In this document: positions 63,415 to 64,000 of the stretch, piece after piece
How positions within the stretch are numbered: the stretch's first letter is position 1
How the letters are laid out: each line of letters begins with the position of its first letter
DNA from: Bettongia penicillata ogilbyi
Lineage: Eukaryota; Chordata; Mammalia; Diprotodontia; Potoroidae
Reading direction: 5' to 3'
DNA: 64,000 nucleotides
NCBI GenBank assembly: GCA_023548195.1
Contig: JAJHZJ010000496.1
Location: 8,883,644 to 8,947,643 of the forward strand
Notes under the pieces: model-generated
What the model was told of the DNA's origin: nothing
The model's database searches: none
The model's input: the letters and a program-made list of their open reading frames with translations, nothing else
Program-made: the position numbers and the translations under genes

Positions 63415-64000
63415 TTTTTTTTAAATTTATTTTTTATTTTTTTAGTATTCTACAATCACTTCTTTCAGATTAAGATTTTTATCCCCCCCACACTTTCCCT
63501 TCACTACCCCGCTCCCTCCCCATGACAGCATACAATTCTGTATAGGTTCTACATATACTTTCCTATTGAGTATGTTTTCACTATAGTCATGCTATGTAGT
63601 CGAATTGATTTCCAATTTTTGGCAACTACAAAAAGTGCTGCTATAAATATTTTTGTACATGTGGGACCCTTTCCCATTTTTATGATCTCTTGGGGATATA
63701 GTCTTAGAAGTGATATTGCTGGGTCAAAGGGGTTACATTTTTGTAGCCCTTTGGGCATAGTTTCAAATCATTCTCCAGAATGGTTGGATGAGCTCACAGC
63801 TCCACCAACAATGAATTAGTGTTCCAACTCTCCCACATCCTCTCCAGCATTTATCATTTTCTTGTTCTGTCATGTTTGCCAATCTTATAGGTGTGATGTG
63901 GTACCTCAGAGTTGTTTTGATTTGCATCTCTCTAATCAATAGTGATTTACAGCACTTTTTCATATGATTATAGATATCTTCAATTTCTTCCTCTGAAAAT
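63415..64000 (-). mobile_element. L1 3' end, antisense, runs off the window
   Basis: Starts with a T-rich tail, then ACTTTCCCTTCACTACCCCG and CAATTCTGTATAGGTTCTAC 3'UTR. A short deletion near 63,600 leads straight into the ORF2 C-terminus. The minus frame 63,549-63,758 has FDPAISLLRLYPQEI and CTKIFIAALFVVAKNWK, and 63,763-63,963 has CWRGCGRVGTLIHCWWSCEL. The 5' part lies beyond the window. Confidence 0.8.

Noticed and set aside
1..64000. CRISPR arrays, operons, integrases or phage-like modules
   Set aside because: None present. Tandem repeats here are microsatellites and minisatellites without spacer structure, and the genome is vertebrate.

Overview
The window looks like nuclear DNA of a marsupial, more likely an Australian lineage than an American opossum. 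The evidence is the repeat content: marsupial-type CORE-SINEs (MAR1-like and WSINE/WALLSI-like heads, with RTE/BovB-like 3' tails), marsupial-style L1 elements, many old L2 and L3/CR1 fragments, RTE pieces and MIR. I found no functional host gene, no rRNA or tRNA gene, no CRISPR array and nothing bacterial or plasmid-like. All open frames are short. The informative ones are decayed LINE frames; the rest are AT-, AC- or TCTA-repeat artefacts or chance. Repeat family names rest on recognised sequence, not on a library search.

Layout. 1-11.7 kb holds a WSINE, an L3/CR1 3' end split by a MIR, L2 fragments in both orientations and an RTE reverse-transcriptase fragment inside an antisense L2. 11.7-19.4 kb holds an internally deleted antisense L1 with its 5' end, an ERV-like LTR, a degenerate 40-bp minisatellite, and a chimeric retrocopy (17,007-19,412). 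That chimera has an L1 5'UTR and ORF1 joined to the 3' end of an unrelated polyadenylated mRNA, all inside one 16-bp target-site duplication. 19.4-33 kb is mostly unassigned DNA with scattered SINE, L2 and L3 pieces, microsatellites, a possible conserved non-coding block (23.1-25.0 kb) and a perfect 84-bp tandem duplication. 33-51 kb holds several antisense L1 3' ends, an L2 reverse-transcriptase region split by a MAR1 SINE, and a second internally deleted L1. 53-55.6 kb is a long antisense L2 that has lost its catalytic motif. 55.8-56.3 kb is a low-complexity locus with about 110-bp direct repeats, one inverted copy, a (TCTA)n array and a 26-bp perfect palindrome. 57.4-58.0 kb is a second LTR of the 15-kb family in the opposite orientation. 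59.2 kb carries a small hAT element with recognisable ends and 8-bp target duplication. The window ends inside another antisense L1.

The parts do not work together as a pathway. They record layered retrotransposition in an intergenic or deep-intronic region. About nine L1 segments lie on the minus strand and one on the plus strand, which may mean the window lies in an intron of a plus-strand gene. The most unusual object is the L1/host-mRNA chimera, which fits template switching during L1 reverse transcription.
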